Counted from the stretch's first letter, positions 26,773 through 36,244 are shown. The stretch is DNA of 64,000 nt from Paenibacillus sp. FSL R5-0345 (GCF_000758585.1 NZ_CP009281.1:1364001-1428000); one strand, 5' to 3'. Program-made: numbers and translations. The notes: generated from the letters alone by a model not told the origin.

Positions 26773-27324
26773 ATGCTGTATGAAAAGAGGGTCATCGAAA
26801 ATTTACTCCAGCAAAAGCGTACGAGCGCGATTCCCATCGTTGTGATGATGTGCGGTGTGGCAGGGTCGGGTAAAACGACCTTTGCTCAAAAGTTGGAGAA
26901 AGAAGGATTCGTTCGTCTCTCGATTGATGAGGACATCTGGGCCACTTACGGTCGTTTTGGAGTCGATTATCCAGAGCAGAATTATGATACCTATTTAAAA
27001 GAATCAGAATTAAAGCTGCGTGGGGAGCTAGTAAATCTGATTCAGGCTAAACAGCATGTGGTTGTCGATTTCAGCTTTTGGCAACGGAATAGACGGAACG
27101 ATTATAAGCAATTAATTGAAGAGCATGGCGGTGTCTGGGAGCTGATTTACTTAAAGGTTCAGCCGGATGAATTGCGGCGGCGACTGCTCATCCGGAGTGA
27201 ACGTTTTGACGCCAATGCGGCGTTTACGATCACAGAGGACACGCTAACTCGGTTTCTAAGTGGTTTTGAAACCCCTGCTGGTGAAGGAGAAGCAGTAATC
27301 GAAGCGGAGGTCATCCTTCCTTAA
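26773..27324 (+). CDS. P-loop kinase-like ATP-binding protein (AAA_33 type)
   Basis: 183 residues with one P-loop kinase domain: Walker A CGVAGSGKTTFAQKL near residue 28, an IDEDIW segment where AAA_33 proteins keep an acidic residue, VVVDFSFWQRNRRNDY as Walker-B-like strand, and a C-terminal lid arginine region (LRRRLLIRSERFD). Members phosphorylate small molecules or act as zeta-like toxins; the substrate here is unknown. ATG 26773 is chosen because AAGGGAG lies 10 bases upstream; the GTG at 26752 overlaps that site. It is divergent from cat. Confidence 0.7.
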   Translation: MLYEKRVIENLLQQKRTSAIPIVVMMCGVAGSGKTTFAQKLEKEGFVRLSIDEDIWATYGRFGVDYPEQNYDTYLKESELKLRGELVNLIQAKQHVVVDFSFWQRNRRNDYKQLIEEHGGVWELIYLKVQPDELRRRLLIRSERFDANAAFTITEDTLTRFLSGFETPAGEGEAVIEAEVILP

Positions 27325-27378
27325 CCATTTCCCAAGCGTAGAATGAAAATTATCAAATTTGTCAGCTTATTCGCTCAT

Positions 27379-27423
27379 AGAACCACAGCCAGATTAAAAT
27401 CCTATGGCTGTGGTTCTTTTTTT
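27379..27423 (+). terminator. Terminator after the P-loop kinase gene
   Basis: Stem AGAACCACAGCCA/TGGCTGTGGTTCT with seven T residues. Confidence 0.9.
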
Positions 27424-27467
27424 ACGCGCTTGATTATGCCATGATAGCTATGGAGGCGACCCGAGAG

Positions 27468-28919
27468 ATGTTTAAGGACTTTAAGCTTATAGCCGGACGG
27501 CCGGTGTATATACAAATTAAAGACTATATGAAGCACTTAATTATAAAAGGCGGTCTACAAGGCAACCAAAAGCTGCCCTCCACAAGAGAGCTCAGCACAC
27601 TGCTTAAGGTTAGCCGCAACTCTGTAATCTCTGCGTATGCAGAGCTTGAGGATGATGGGTTTGCCTATACAGTTCAGGGGCAAGGAAGTTATGTGGCGCC
27701 TTCACCTCCCGGCAGTGAAACGATTGTCTCTTGGACGATGGACTGGAAGTCACGTCTTAACGATCATGCGCGACTCGCAGAGGAAATGGACATCATGAAG
27801 CGCGGTTTACGAGCGGAGAAGGGTACGATCTCCTTTACGAGCATCGCACCCGATGAAAGCCTTTTTGATCTGGATAATGTGAAGCGCTCCTTTATGGATC
27901 GTATGTCGGTGGAAGGTAACGTCTTACTGAATTATGGATATGCCAAAGGGTATAAGCCTTTAATAGACTATTTGAAGCAATATATGGAGCACAAGGGCGC
28001 CCAAATGAAGGGCAAGGATATATTGATCACCAATGGCTTTACAGAGGGATTCGATATTGTATTGTCGGCACTTAGCAAGAAGAATAGATCGGTCATTTGT
28101 GAGAATCCGACGCATCATACGGCGATCAAAAATCTGAAGCTGAACGGCTTTGAGATCACCGGAATTCCTATGGAGCGTGATGGGATTGATCTGGTAGAGC
28201 TGGAGAAGGCATTGCAGCAGCAAGCTTTTGACTGTGCCTACTTCGTCCCTTCTTATCATAATCCGACCGGTATTGTAATGTCCCCCGAGAAAAGACAGGG
28301 GCTAATGAAGCTGATGAATCGGTATCAAATACCGGTGATCGAGGATGGTTTTAACGAGGAATTACGATATTCGGGCTCACATGTGGCTCCACTAATCGCA
28401 GCAGCAGGTAGCGGCAACAGCGTGATCTATCTAGGTAGCTTCTCAAAAGTATTATTTCCGGGACTACGCGTAGGCTGGGTGCTGGCAGATCAGGAGTTAA
28501 TCTATTCTCTCGAAAGCGTCAAGCGCGCACGTACTATTCATACCTCGACGCTGGATCAATCCATTTTGTATCAATACTTATTGGGCGGACATTTAGAGAA
28601 GTATTTGAAAAAAGCCAGAGCAGAATACAAACGGAAATATGAACTAACCCTGCAATGCTGTAAGGAGTTTATTCCGTATAAGTCGTTATCAGGGGACGGA
28701 GGATTGCATCTTTTTGTAACCTTCGCGGAGGGCTTTAATACTAGGACGCTGCTGGCAGCCTGTCATGAGCAAGGGGTTATTTTTACAGCAGGAGATATAT
28801 TCTTCACAGACGGTAAGGGTCAAAATACAATACGGATCGGTTTCTCCAGAGTGACGGATGAGGATATCCGCAAGGGGATCGAGATTATTGGTAGAACAGC
28901 ACGACAACTAATGGGATAA
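27468..28919 (+). CDS. MocR-family regulator (GntR HTH fused to aminotransferase domain), possible DdlR
   Basis: 483 residues. The N-terminal winged HTH (about 1-70) contains GRPVYIQIKDYMKHLII and LPSTRELSTLLKVSRNSVISAYAELEDDGF. The remainder is a fold-type I aminotransferase domain with YHNPTGIVMS and the PLP-lysine region YLGSFSKVLFPGLRVGW, normally used for ligand sensing. A D-Ala-D-Ala ligase gene follows 13 bases later. MocR-like regulators called DdlR are known to control ddl in Brevibacillus and other Bacillota, so the same role is inferred. ATG 27468 is chosen because GGAGG is 11 bases upstream. Confidence 0.85.
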   Translation: MFKDFKLIAGRPVYIQIKDYMKHLIIKGGLQGNQKLPSTRELSTLLKVSRNSVISAYAELEDDGFAYTVQGQGSYVAPSPPGSETIVSWTMDWKSRLNDHARLAEEMDIMKRGLRAEKGTISFTSIAPDESLFDLDNVKRSFMDRMSVEGNVLLNYGYAKGYKPLIDYLKQYMEHKGAQMKGKDILITNGFTEGFDIVLSALSKKNRSVICENPTHHTAIKNLKLNGFEITGIPMERDGIDLVELEKALQQQAFDCAYFVPSYHNPTGIVMSPEKRQGLMKLMNRYQIPVIEDGFNEELRYSGSHVAPLIAAAGSGNSVIYLGSFSKVLFPGLRVGWVLADQELIYSLESVKRARTIHTSTLDQSILYQYLLGGHLEKYLKKARAEYKRKYELTLQCCKEFIPYKSLSGDGGLHLFVTFAEGFNTRTLLAACHEQGVIFTAGDIFFTDGKGQNTIRIGFSRVTDEDIRKGIEIIGRTARQLMG

Positions 28920-28932
28920 AGAGGTGCTTGAG

Positions 28933-29871
28933 ATGAAGATGAAAGTAGGCGTAATTATGGGCGGGGTGTCCTCAGAGTTTGAGGTATCCATGAATAGCGG
29001 GAGAGAGATTTTGAAGAATCTGGATCCAAATAAATATGAAGTTACTCCAATAGTGATCACCAAACGTGAAGAGCTGATTGAGCAGGCAAAAGGAATCGAT
29101 ATCGCGCTGCTTGCGCTCCACGGGGCTTACGGTGAGGACGGTACGGTTCAGGGGACGCTGGAGACAATGGGGATTCCTTATACAGGCAGTGGGGTTTTGT
29201 CTAGCAGCATTTGCATGGATAAAGATCTTTCTAAAAAGCTTATGCGCTGCTCAGGCGTCAATACGGCAGATTGGCTGTGCTGGGATAGTATGAAGGATTA
29301 TTCTCAAGAAGCGGTAGATCGGATCGGATATCCTGTTATGGTGAAGCCGTGTTCAGGCGGTTCGAGTATTGGAATGGAAAAGGTCAGCAGTAGCGAAGAA
29401 TTATTGAGCGCAGTACAGAAGGCTTTTGCCTGTGATCAATCGATTCTGATCGAGAGCTACATTCAAGGCCAGGAAATCACCTGCTCCATTCTAAATGGAG
29501 AGATGTTGCCCGTTTTAGGGATCACCTCCGCACATGCGGAGTGGTTCGATTACAGTGCTAAGTATGAAGATGGCGGGGCAGACGAACGGGTCATCGAACT
29601 ACCGGCCGAGGTGTATGAGCGAGTGCGTGATGCAGCCTTAACTTGCTATAAAGCATTAAAATGCAGTGTGTATGCACGAGTGGATATGCTCATCAAGGAT
29701 GGTATTCCGTATGTGCTGGAGGTGAACACGTTACCGGGCATGACGAAGGCCAGTCTTTTACCAAAAAGCGCGCAAGCGGCAGGCTACTCCTTCAGCGGAC
29801 TGCTGGACGCAATTATTTCTCTTTCCCTGGCGGAAAAGAGTCCAAAAGAAGAGGTGTACAGCCATGCATAA
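28933..29871 (+). CDS. ddl: D-alanine--D-alanine ligase
   Basis: ATP-grasp ligase, 312 residues, that makes the D-Ala-D-Ala end of the peptidoglycan stem. Signatures are VGVIMGGVSSEFEVSMNSG near the N-terminus, ALHGAYGEDGTVQG, MVKPCSGGSSIGMEKV (ATP loop) and the C-terminal RVDMLIKDGIPYVLEVNTLPGMT metal-binding block. It is the short DdlB-type form. ATG 28933 is supported by AAAGAGG 8 bases upstream. Its stop overlaps the next gene by 8 bases. Whether this is the main or an accessory Ddl cannot be told from one window. Confidence 0.93.
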   Translation: MKMKVGVIMGGVSSEFEVSMNSGREILKNLDPNKYEVTPIVITKREELIEQAKGIDIALLALHGAYGEDGTVQGTLETMGIPYTGSGVLSSSICMDKDLSKKLMRCSGVNTADWLCWDSMKDYSQEAVDRIGYPVMVKPCSGGSSIGMEKVSSSEELLSAVQKAFACDQSILIESYIQGQEITCSILNGEMLPVLGITSAHAEWFDYSAKYEDGGADERVIELPAEVYERVRDAALTCYKALKCSVYARVDMLIKDGIPYVLEVNTLPGMTKASLLPKSAQAAGYSFSGLLDAIISLSLAEKSPKEEVYSHA

Positions 29872-31027
29872 TGAATGGGTTGCTCCACGTGTGCGAGAGA
29901 TTGCTCCCTCGGGAATTCGGGCTTTTTTTGACCTAAGTACGGGAAATCAGGATATTATATCGCTTGGTGTAGGCGAACCGGATTTTGTAACACCGGAGCA
30001 TGTAAGAGCTGCCTGCATTCGTGCTTTAAATGATGGGGAAACGAGGTATACACCAAATTCCGGCTTATTGGAGCTTAGAGAAGAGATCGCCTCTTATCTG
30101 CACACAAGCTTCAATCTCCGTTATGAGCCAACTAATGAGATTATGGTTACGGTGGGAAGTAGTGAAGCTGTAGATTTGGCTCTGCGGGCCTTTATCACAC
30201 CCGGGGATGAGATTATCGTCCCTTCTCCAAGCTACATCGCGTATTCGCCGATTACCCATTTGAACGGGGGGGTTACGGTAGAGGTTGAATCTTCAGCCGA
30301 GCAGGGCTTTAAGCTTACTGCTGAAGCGTTGCAGAGGGTAATTACCCCGCGTTCCAAGATTCTTATGGTAAATTTTCCGAGTAATCCTACAGGAACAGTA
30401 ATGTCTTACGAAGACTGGTTGCCGATTGCTCAGATTGTAAAAGAGAATAACCTACTTGTCATTTCAGATGAGATTTATGCCGAGCTTACCTATGACAGTC
30501 AACATGTCAGCATTGCCTCTCTTCCAGGGATGATGGAACGAACCATTGTCATTAGCGGCTTCTCCAAAGCTTTTGCGATGACTGGCTGGCGAGTAGGTTA
30601 TGCCTGTGGTGATCAGGAATTAATCGCTGCGATGCTTAAAATCCATCAGTACACAGCAATGTGTGCACCGGTACTAGGTCAAATCGCTGCCATAGAATCA
30701 CTGCGTAATGGTATGGAACATAAGGACCACATGAAACGATGCTTCGATGAGCGAAGAAAGCTGCTGGTTAGTGGATTTCGATCCATTGGATTACCTTGCC
30801 ATGAGCCGGAGGGTGCATTTTATGCCTTTCCTTCCATCGCTAATACCGGATTGAGATCAGAGGATTTCGCTTTGCAGCTGCTCAAGGAGGTTGGTGTTGC
30901 TGCGGTTCCGGGGCATGTGTTTGGAGCCGGTGGAGAGGGGTATATTCGCTGCTCTTATGCAGCATCTCTACAAAAATTGACAGAAGCTTTGGAGAGAATT
31001 GAAGGATTTATGAAAGTGAAGTTGTAA
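29864..31027 (+). CDS. Class I/II PLP aminotransferase, PatA-like
   Basis: 387-residue fold-type I aminotransferase. It has ISLGVGEPDFVTPEHV, RYTPNSGLLELREEIA, VNFPSNPTGTVMSYEDW, ISDEIYAELTYD and the PLP lysine in ISGFSKAFAMTGWRVGY. These are characteristic of PatA-type enzymes acting on aromatic amino acids or acyl-diaminopimelate. It overlaps ddl by 8 bases with its own GAGGTG site, so it is translationally coupled to a cell-wall gene. A diaminopimelate or alanine role is a tempting but unproven inference. Confidence 0.88.
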   Translation: MHNEWVAPRVREIAPSGIRAFFDLSTGNQDIISLGVGEPDFVTPEHVRAACIRALNDGETRYTPNSGLLELREEIASYLHTSFNLRYEPTNEIMVTVGSSEAVDLALRAFITPGDEIIVPSPSYIAYSPITHLNGGVTVEVESSAEQGFKLTAEALQRVITPRSKILMVNFPSNPTGTVMSYEDWLPIAQIVKENNLLVISDEIYAELTYDSQHVSIASLPGMMERTIVISGFSKAFAMTGWRVGYACGDQELIAAMLKIHQYTAMCAPVLGQIAAIESLRNGMEHKDHMKRCFDERRKLLVSGFRSIGLPCHEPEGAFYAFPSIANTGLRSEDFALQLLKEVGVAAVPGHVFGAGGEGYIRCSYAASLQKLTEALERIEGFMKVKL

Positions 31028-31037
31028 TTCTAGCGGT

Positions 31038-31064
31038 CCCCATCTATCATAGATGGGGGCTTTT
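31038..31064 (+). terminator. Terminator after the ddl operon
   Basis: CCCCATCTAT/ATAGATGGGG stem followed by CTTTTC. It separates the ddl operon from cobT. Confidence 0.75.
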
Positions 31065-31119
31065 CTGTGTAGATAAGATAGAATAGGTGATACGGATATC
31101 TTTAATTGGAGGTTAAAAT

Positions 31120-32181
31120 ATGATTTCAACGATTCAAGAAGTAATTAAACGAATCACACCAGCTGATGAACAGTCTTTCCTAAAGGCGGAGCACCGCCTG
31201 AATATTCTAACTAAACCGCCGGGCAGTTTGGGACAATTGGAGACTCTGGCTGTTAAGCTCGCTGGAATTTCGGGTACGGAGCAGCCTAGCTTCACCAAAC
31301 GGACGGTTGTTGTGATGGCTGCCGATCACGGTGTATGCTGCGAGGGAGTTAGCGCCTTTCCGCAGGAAGTCACAATGCAAATGGCCTATAATTTTCTTAG
31401 CGGAGGAGCGGCTGTGAATGTACTGGCACGCCAAGCCGGGGCAGAGGTAAAGTTCGTAGATATCGGTGTTAACGGCGATCTTAGTCATGAGGATCTGATT
31501 GATCGTAAGGTACGCCGGGGAACGGATAATATGGCTGCGGGACCTGCGATGAGTCGTGAGGAAGCGATGAGTGCTGTGCTTGTAGGCATAAAAATCGCAC
31601 AAGAAGCGATTGATAACGGGACGGAGATTTTTATTACGGGTGAAATGGGCATAGGAAATACAACGGCTAGTGCAGCTATTCTGTGTGCTCTAAAAGGAAT
31701 AGCGCCTGAAGTAGCCGTCGGAAGAGGAACGGGAATTGATGATGAACGTTTACTACATAAAATTGCAGTTGTGGAACGTGCTCTAAAGGTGAATCAGCCG
31801 AATCCGGCAGATCCGCTGGATGTTTTGTCCAAAGTAGGGGGACTGGAAATCGCCGGTTTGACCGGTCTGATTCTTGGCGCAGCCGCTGCTAGGATCCCTG
31901 TGATTCTGGACGGTTTTATTTCGGGTGCGGCAGCTCTCGTCGCGAAGGCCCTTGCGCCAGAATCCATTGCCTATATGATAGGTTCCCATGTATCAGGTGA
32001 GCAGGGACATAAGCTGATGCTGGAGCAGCTTGGGCTTGAACCGTTGTTTAACCTTGGCCTTCGTTTGGGTGAAGGAACTGGAGGCGTATTGTCTCTTCAT
32101 TTAATAGAGGCGATATGCCGTATTTTGAGCGAGATGGCCACCTTTGAAAGTGCAGGCATCTCTGGAGCTGGGAAACAATGA
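31120..32181 (+). CDS. cobT: Nicotinate-nucleotide--dimethylbenzimidazole phosphoribosyltransferase
   Basis: 353-residue enzyme that activates the lower-ligand base to alpha-ribazole phosphate. Signatures are TKPPGSLGQLE, VVVMAADHGVCCEGVSAFPQEVT (two parts), the FITGEMGIGNTTASAA block and GRGTGIDDERLLHK, with LGLRLGEGTGG near the end. Ribosome site TGGAGG lies 9 bases upstream. It heads cobT-cobU-cobS, whose three genes overlap by 4 bases each. Confidence 0.95.
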   Translation: MISTIQEVIKRITPADEQSFLKAEHRLNILTKPPGSLGQLETLAVKLAGISGTEQPSFTKRTVVVMAADHGVCCEGVSAFPQEVTMQMAYNFLSGGAAVNVLARQAGAEVKFVDIGVNGDLSHEDLIDRKVRRGTDNMAAGPAMSREEAMSAVLVGIKIAQEAIDNGTEIFITGEMGIGNTTASAAILCALKGIAPEVAVGRGTGIDDERLLHKIAVVERALKVNQPNPADPLDVLSKVGGLEIAGLTGLILGAAAARIPVILDGFISGAAALVAKALAPESIAYMIGSHVSGEQGHKLMLEQLGLEPLFNLGLRLGEGTGGVLSLHLIEAICRILSEMATFESAGISGAGKQ

Positions 32182-32726
32182 GTATTCTTGTAACGGGTGG
32201 CGCACGTAGCGGGAAGAGTGGTTTCGCAGAAAAACTGATGTCGTCACTGACAGATCAGGCCTCCTATGTAGCAACCGGACAAGCGTTTGATGATGAAATG
32301 AAGGAACGGATTGCACTGCATCAGCATCAGCGCTCGCAAAGCGGGTATGCTTGGGAGACGTTAGAGGAGCCCTATGATTTGCCAGATCTTCTTAAGCGTT
32401 TATCTGGTGAGAAGGCGGTCCTTGTAGATTGTCTAACGTTGTGGTTATCGAATGTACTGCTTGCCATGGAAGGATTTACGGATAGACAAGAACTGATTGA
32501 GAGCGAGATTACAAGACTTGAAGACAGTGTACGTACATTTAAAGGAAATCTCATTTTGGTCACTAATGAAGTAGGGGACGGTATTGTTCCAGAGTATGCG
32601 CTTGGTCGATTGTACCGTGATTTGGCAGGACGCATGAACGCGTTACTCGCTAGGCAATGTGAGCAGGTCTTTCTAGTGACTGCTGGCATTCCAATTGAAC
32701 TTAAGAGCAGGGAGTATCGCTTATGA
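32178..32726 (+). CDS. cobU: Adenosylcobinamide kinase / adenosylcobinamide-phosphate guanylyltransferase
   Basis: 182-residue bifunctional enzyme that phosphorylates adenosylcobinamide and adds GMP. P-loop LVTGGARSGKSGFAEKL, then YVATGQAFDDEMKERIALHQ with the nucleotidyl-acceptor His region, and Walker-B-like VLVDCLTLWLSN. The start overlaps the cobT stop and its stop overlaps cobS (4 bases each). Coexistence with CbiZ gives this organism both the direct kinase route and the amidohydrolase route for cobinamide. Confidence 0.94.
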   Translation: MSILVTGGARSGKSGFAEKLMSSLTDQASYVATGQAFDDEMKERIALHQHQRSQSGYAWETLEEPYDLPDLLKRLSGEKAVLVDCLTLWLSNVLLAMEGFTDRQELIESEITRLEDSVRTFKGNLILVTNEVGDGIVPEYALGRLYRDLAGRMNALLARQCEQVFLVTAGIPIELKSREYRL

Positions 32727-33538
32727 GGGAGCGCAGGGATGCTGCCGCGGCTGCCTTTCAGTTTTTGTCTCGGTTTCCTGTAAAGAGTGATCCCGGATTT
32801 TCTCCTGAGCTGCTGCGCCGAAGTGTGCTGTTCTATCCCGTGGTGGGTGCAGCTATAGGACTGTGCGTAGCTGCTGGAGCAGCTTTGACGGGCTGGATGT
32901 TACCGGCTTGGCCAGCCGCTGTTATTACCCTCATTTTATGGGTAGGACTTACTGGCGGCTTGCATCTCGATGGTTGGATGGACAGTGCGGATGGTCTGCT
33001 TAGCTACCGACCGAGGGAACGAATACTGGAGATTATGAAGGACAGCCGTGTGGGGGCGATGGGTGTGCTCGCCTGCGTGCTGCTCTTGCTGTTAAAAGCC
33101 TCTTTAGTGGCAGCATTAATCGAAGGCTACGCCTATTACGAGCTGCCACTGCTCTTGCTGCCAGCGATCTGGAGCCGCTGGTACATGGTGCGGGCAATGG
33201 TGCATTATCCCATTGCCCGCGGGAACGAGGGGCTGGCCGCGAGCTTCGCCGGCCTTGCTCCCTCGCAGGAGCGGCGCGCGCTGGCGATAGCCGCGCTGCT
33301 CTCGCTAGCCGCAGCCGCTGCGCCCCTGGCGCTCGGCGCGGGCTTAGGCGCGTGGCCGCTGCATCTGGCGGCAGCGTTACTGCTGCCGGCTGCAGCCTGG
33401 GCAAGCGGCACTGTGGCTGCGCGGCGGATCAGCAGCCGGCTCGGCGGGCTCACCGGCGATGTGTACGGCGCGCTGAATGAGCTGCTAGAGGTTGTGCTGC
33501 TACTAGTATTAGTGCTGCTCCAGCACAACTTTATGTAA
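32723..33538 (+). CDS. cobS: Adenosylcobinamide-GDP ribazoletransferase
   Basis: Integral membrane cobalamin-5'-phosphate synthase, 271 residues, joining the activated base to adenosylcobinamide-GDP. The hallmark is TGGLHLDGWMDSADGLLSYRPRERILEIMKDSRVGAMG (read in parts), followed by several helices. The second half (about 33200-33500) is unusually G+C- and alanine-rich compared with the rest of the window, although the frame is intact and the protein remains typical. Last gene of the corrinoid cluster. Confidence 0.93.
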   Translation: MRERRDAAAAAFQFLSRFPVKSDPGFSPELLRRSVLFYPVVGAAIGLCVAAGAALTGWMLPAWPAAVITLILWVGLTGGLHLDGWMDSADGLLSYRPRERILEIMKDSRVGAMGVLACVLLLLLKASLVAALIEGYAYYELPLLLLPAIWSRWYMVRAMVHYPIARGNEGLAASFAGLAPSQERRALAIAALLSLAAAAAPLALGAGLGAWPLHLAAALLLPAAAWASGTVAARRISSRLGGLTGDVYGALNELLEVVLLLVLVLLQHNFM

Positions 33539-33645
33539 GTGGCTCCAGCAGGTGATGCTGTAGTAGTCAGCTTGCTCAATCTATTTTCATCATCTTCTGC
33601 TGATTCATTTAGATTTTTATGAGTTCGATAAGAAAGAGGGATGAC

Positions 33646-33972
33646 ATGGTTGCTGCCATTCTGCTATTTGTAATTGCCGGCCTTGCTGAGATTGGAGGCG
33701 GATACTTGGTATGGTTATGGCTGAGAGAATCACGACCTCTCTGGTACGGTTTGGTAGGTTCTTTGATTCTGATTGGCTATGGCATTATCCCTACATTGCA
33801 GAAGTTTCCGTCCTTCGGAAGAGTGTATGCAGCTTACGGTGGGGTATTTATCGTACTAGCTGTGTTATGGGGCTGGCTTGTAGACAAGAAAACACCCGAT
33901 GTATATGACTGGGTCGGTGCTGTTATTTGTGTGATCGGCGTATCGGTCATTCTTTGGGCGCCGAGACATTAG
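33646..33972 (+). CDS. ynfA: YnfA family small membrane protein (UPF0060)
   Basis: 108 residues with four predicted helices, the exact length of E. coli YnfA. Characteristic blocks are [39 protein letters not shown] and the C-terminal [19 protein letters not shown]. Family members resemble small multidrug resistance pumps. The ATG at 33646 has AAAGAGG 6 bases upstream; an upstream in-frame ATG (33619) would add a charged, non-family extension. Confidence 0.9.
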   Translation: MVAAILLFVIAGLAEIGGGYLVWLWLRESRPLWYGLVGSLILIGYGIIPTLQKFPSFGRVYAAYGGVFIVLAVLWGWLVDKKTPDVYDWVGAVICVIGVSVILWAPRH

Positions 33973-34086
33973 TATTATTAAGATCTCCTATGCGGTGAAT
34001 GGTGACTCGTTAGGCGAGCAAGGTTAGTTAGTGGGTTGAAGACTTTGAGGTTTACTCTGCTCTACAGACTGAGTATAGTGCTAAAA

Positions 34087-34130
34087 CAAAACAGCCCGTT
34101 CAACACTTTCGTGTGAACGGGCTGTTTTTA
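34087..34130. terminator. Bidirectional terminator between ynfA and chemoreceptor genes
   Basis: ACAGCCCGTTCA with matching right arm and flanking A and T runs on both sides. Confidence 0.85.
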
Positions 34131-34144
34131 TTTGAGCCTGAGCT

Positions 34145-35833
34145 TTAGATCTTAAATTGTTGTACAGCTTCCTGAAGCTTCTTAGCCTGCTCATAGAGAT
34201 GTTGGACGGTTACTGCATGTCCTTCAAGCTCTATACGCTGGCGCTCTGAGTTCTCGGATAATGTATCCGCACTTTCTTGGGATCTTGAAGTAATTTGTGC
34301 GGTTTCCTCGACGGAAGCACTGACTTCTTCCGTACTTGCTGAGATTTGCTGCGTAGCCGCAGATACGGATTGAATATTCTGATTGATGCTCTGGATCAGA
34401 ATCAGGAGGTGATTGAAGGCATCGCCCGCTTCTGTCACCTTGCCTACCCCAGAGGCTACCTCAGAATTCACCTGGTTCATCTCAGTAACGGAGCGATTCA
34501 TATCTTCCTGAAGTCCGAGTAGGAAATCACGGATCTGCTCATTCGCATTACGGGATTGTTCGGAAAGCTTGCGTACTTCTCCGGCAACAACGGCAAAGCC
34601 GCGACCATGTTCGCCTGCACGCGCTGCTTCGATCGAAGCATTGAGTGACAGCATTTGGATTTGCTTCGTAATTTCAGTAATACTATGAACGACTTCTCCG
34701 ATCATTACTGAACGTTCGTTCATAATTTGTAATTGCTCCAGTGACTGCAAAGAAGCACGTTCAACCTGGCGCATTTGCAGAACAGCACTTTGAGCAATCT
34801 CATTACCACCACTCGCCTCAGCGGAAGCTTCACTGATCTGCTCTGTGACTTCGGTAGCTGCTGAAGCAATATGCTGAATGCCGAAATTGATTTCTTCCAT
34901 AGCTTTTGAATTATCTAGAGCACTGCTCGCGATGGTCGTACTACCTTTGCCGATTTCTACTACGGAAGAGCTAGAGTGGTCCGCCATTTCATTTAAGACG
35001 TCTACACGCTCTCTTAAGGAATTGGAATCGGTGACTACTGTGTTTGAGGTAACGAGTACATGTCCAATCATTTCTTTTAGGCGTAGGGTCATCGCTTGGA
35101 AGCTTCTGGATAGCTGAGCGACCTCATCAGTGCCATTAACCGTTAATTCCTCTGTGAAATCTCCCTCTGCGAGACGGGCGCTGTAAGCTGCAAGCTTAGA
35201 GATGGGACGAGTTATCCGCATGCTCATAAACCAGGCACCGGTTGAACCTATGATTAGCGTTAGCAGAGTGATCCCGGCACTGGTCCACAGAATGCTGTTT
35301 GTTTTTTCTTGAATAAAGCTTACATCACTGCTGATTCCGATAACCATCGTACTTCCGGGAATTCCGATATAAGCTGACTTATGTACACCATGGGCGTCTC
35401 TGTATGTATCGCTTAGTCCGCTCTTTCCTTTAAGAGCTTGCTGCATTGCAGAAGATACCTTAACAATTTCATCCCGCTTTAATTTTCCATCATGATCTAC
35501 GGTCAGAACCTCGGCTTCCTTGCCTTTAAGATTGACTAGAAAAATAGTCTCAACCCCATGCTGCTTCTTCTTATCCTGAAAATAGAATTCAAGATTGGTG
35601 GCTGCTTGTTCGTTCTTCTTTAGTGCTTGCTGAGCATGCATGGTGTTTATATTCTTATATACGTCCTGAGCAGCTGCAGTTAGAATTTGATTGATTTGTG
35701 GCATGACATAGCTGTTGAAAATACTGGTGGATATAAAGTAGAAGCTGGTACTTAACAAAAGAGACGTGAGTAATAGAACTACAAACAATAAACGCGTGAA
35801 TCGGCGACTGATCGACTGCTTGAAACGAAACAT
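34145..35833 (-). CDS. Methyl-accepting chemotaxis protein
   Basis: 562-residue transmembrane chemoreceptor. TM1 covers about 13-33; an extracellular sensor of about 150 residues (Cache-like, with [16 protein letters not shown]) follows; TM2 is near 182-204; then a HAMP domain ([22 protein letters not shown]). The signalling hairpin tip is intact: [40 protein letters not shown]. The ligand cannot be predicted. Monocistronic, sharing a 410-base divergent region with the queuosine-precursor transporter. Confidence 0.93.
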   Translation of the reverse strand: MFRFKQSISRRFTRLLFVVLLLTSLLLSTSFYFISTSIFNSYVMPQINQILTAAAQDVYKNINTMHAQQALKKNEQAATNLEFYFQDKKKQHGVETIFLVNLKGKEAEVLTVDHDGKLKRDEIVKVSSAMQQALKGKSGLSDTYRDAHGVHKSAYIGIPGSTMVIGISSDVSFIQEKTNSILWTSAGITLLTLIIGSTGAWFMSMRITRPISKLAAYSARLAEGDFTEELTVNGTDEVAQLSRSFQAMTLRLKEMIGHVLVTSNTVVTDSNSLRERVDVLNEMADHSSSSVVEIGKGSTTIASSALDNSKAMEEINFGIQHIASAATEVTEQISEASAEASGGNEIAQSAVLQMRQVERASLQSLEQLQIMNERSVMIGEVVHSITEITKQIQMLSLNASIEAARAGEHGRGFAVVAGEVRKLSEQSRNANEQIRDFLLGLQEDMNRSVTEMNQVNSEVASGVGKVTEAGDAFNHLLILIQSINQNIQSVSAATQQISASTEEVSASVEETAQITSRSQESADTLSENSERQRIELEGHAVTVQHLYEQAKKLQEAVQQFKI

Positions 35834-36192
35834 ATTGTTCTCCCCTTTTTATGGACAGCGAAGCTCCATTTCTTATTGGAATACATCCTATCTCCCTACC
35901 GAGTGCTAGTGTCTGGCAACCTGCAATATATTCCATAGTTATGTAATATATCAACTAAATGGATCGGGAATGAAGTGTTTGATACTATTCTATAGAATTA
36001 ACCTCTGGATGAATAGTGAAAATTTTAGTTTATAGAGCATATTTTTCTGAAAAAGATGAATTATTACTGACACTTTTATTTTTATTTAATAAAAATGGGT
36101 ATAAATACCCAATTCATTATTTGTTTATTTTTATGGATTGTTTGATGACAGTGTGATAGAGTATTAATGTTTTGTTCCAAACATAAGGTAAG
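35834..36192. other. Divergent intergenic region, no gene seen
   Basis: The region is A+T-rich and carries the leaders of the chemoreceptor (minus) and yhhQ (plus). An inverted repeat AATATATT/AATATAT lies near 35933-35957. No clear SigD (chemotaxis) promoter or coding ORF was found. Confidence 0.4.
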
Positions 36193-36233
36193 CCGCGGTT
36201 CGTAACCATCCCGCGTAAACAAAACTAGGAGGA
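36193..36233 (+). ncRNA. PreQ1-I riboswitch
   Basis: CGCGGTTCGTAACCATCCCG followed by CGTAAACAAAACTAGGAGG fits the compact preQ1-I aptamer: P1 CGCGG/CCGCG (36194-36198 with 36211-36215), a C-rich loop and an A-rich tail that runs into the ribosome site AGGAGG (36227-36232). The gene downstream is a queuosine-precursor transporter, the expected target. Control would be at translation, by hiding the ribosome site when preQ1 is bound. Confidence 0.8.
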
Positions 36234-36244
36234 ATTTAAGTAAT

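Noticed and set aside
33033..33579. Long minus-strand ORFs opposite cobS
   Set aside because: They are by-products of G+C-rich codons in cobS, with no ribosome sites or protein-like motifs.
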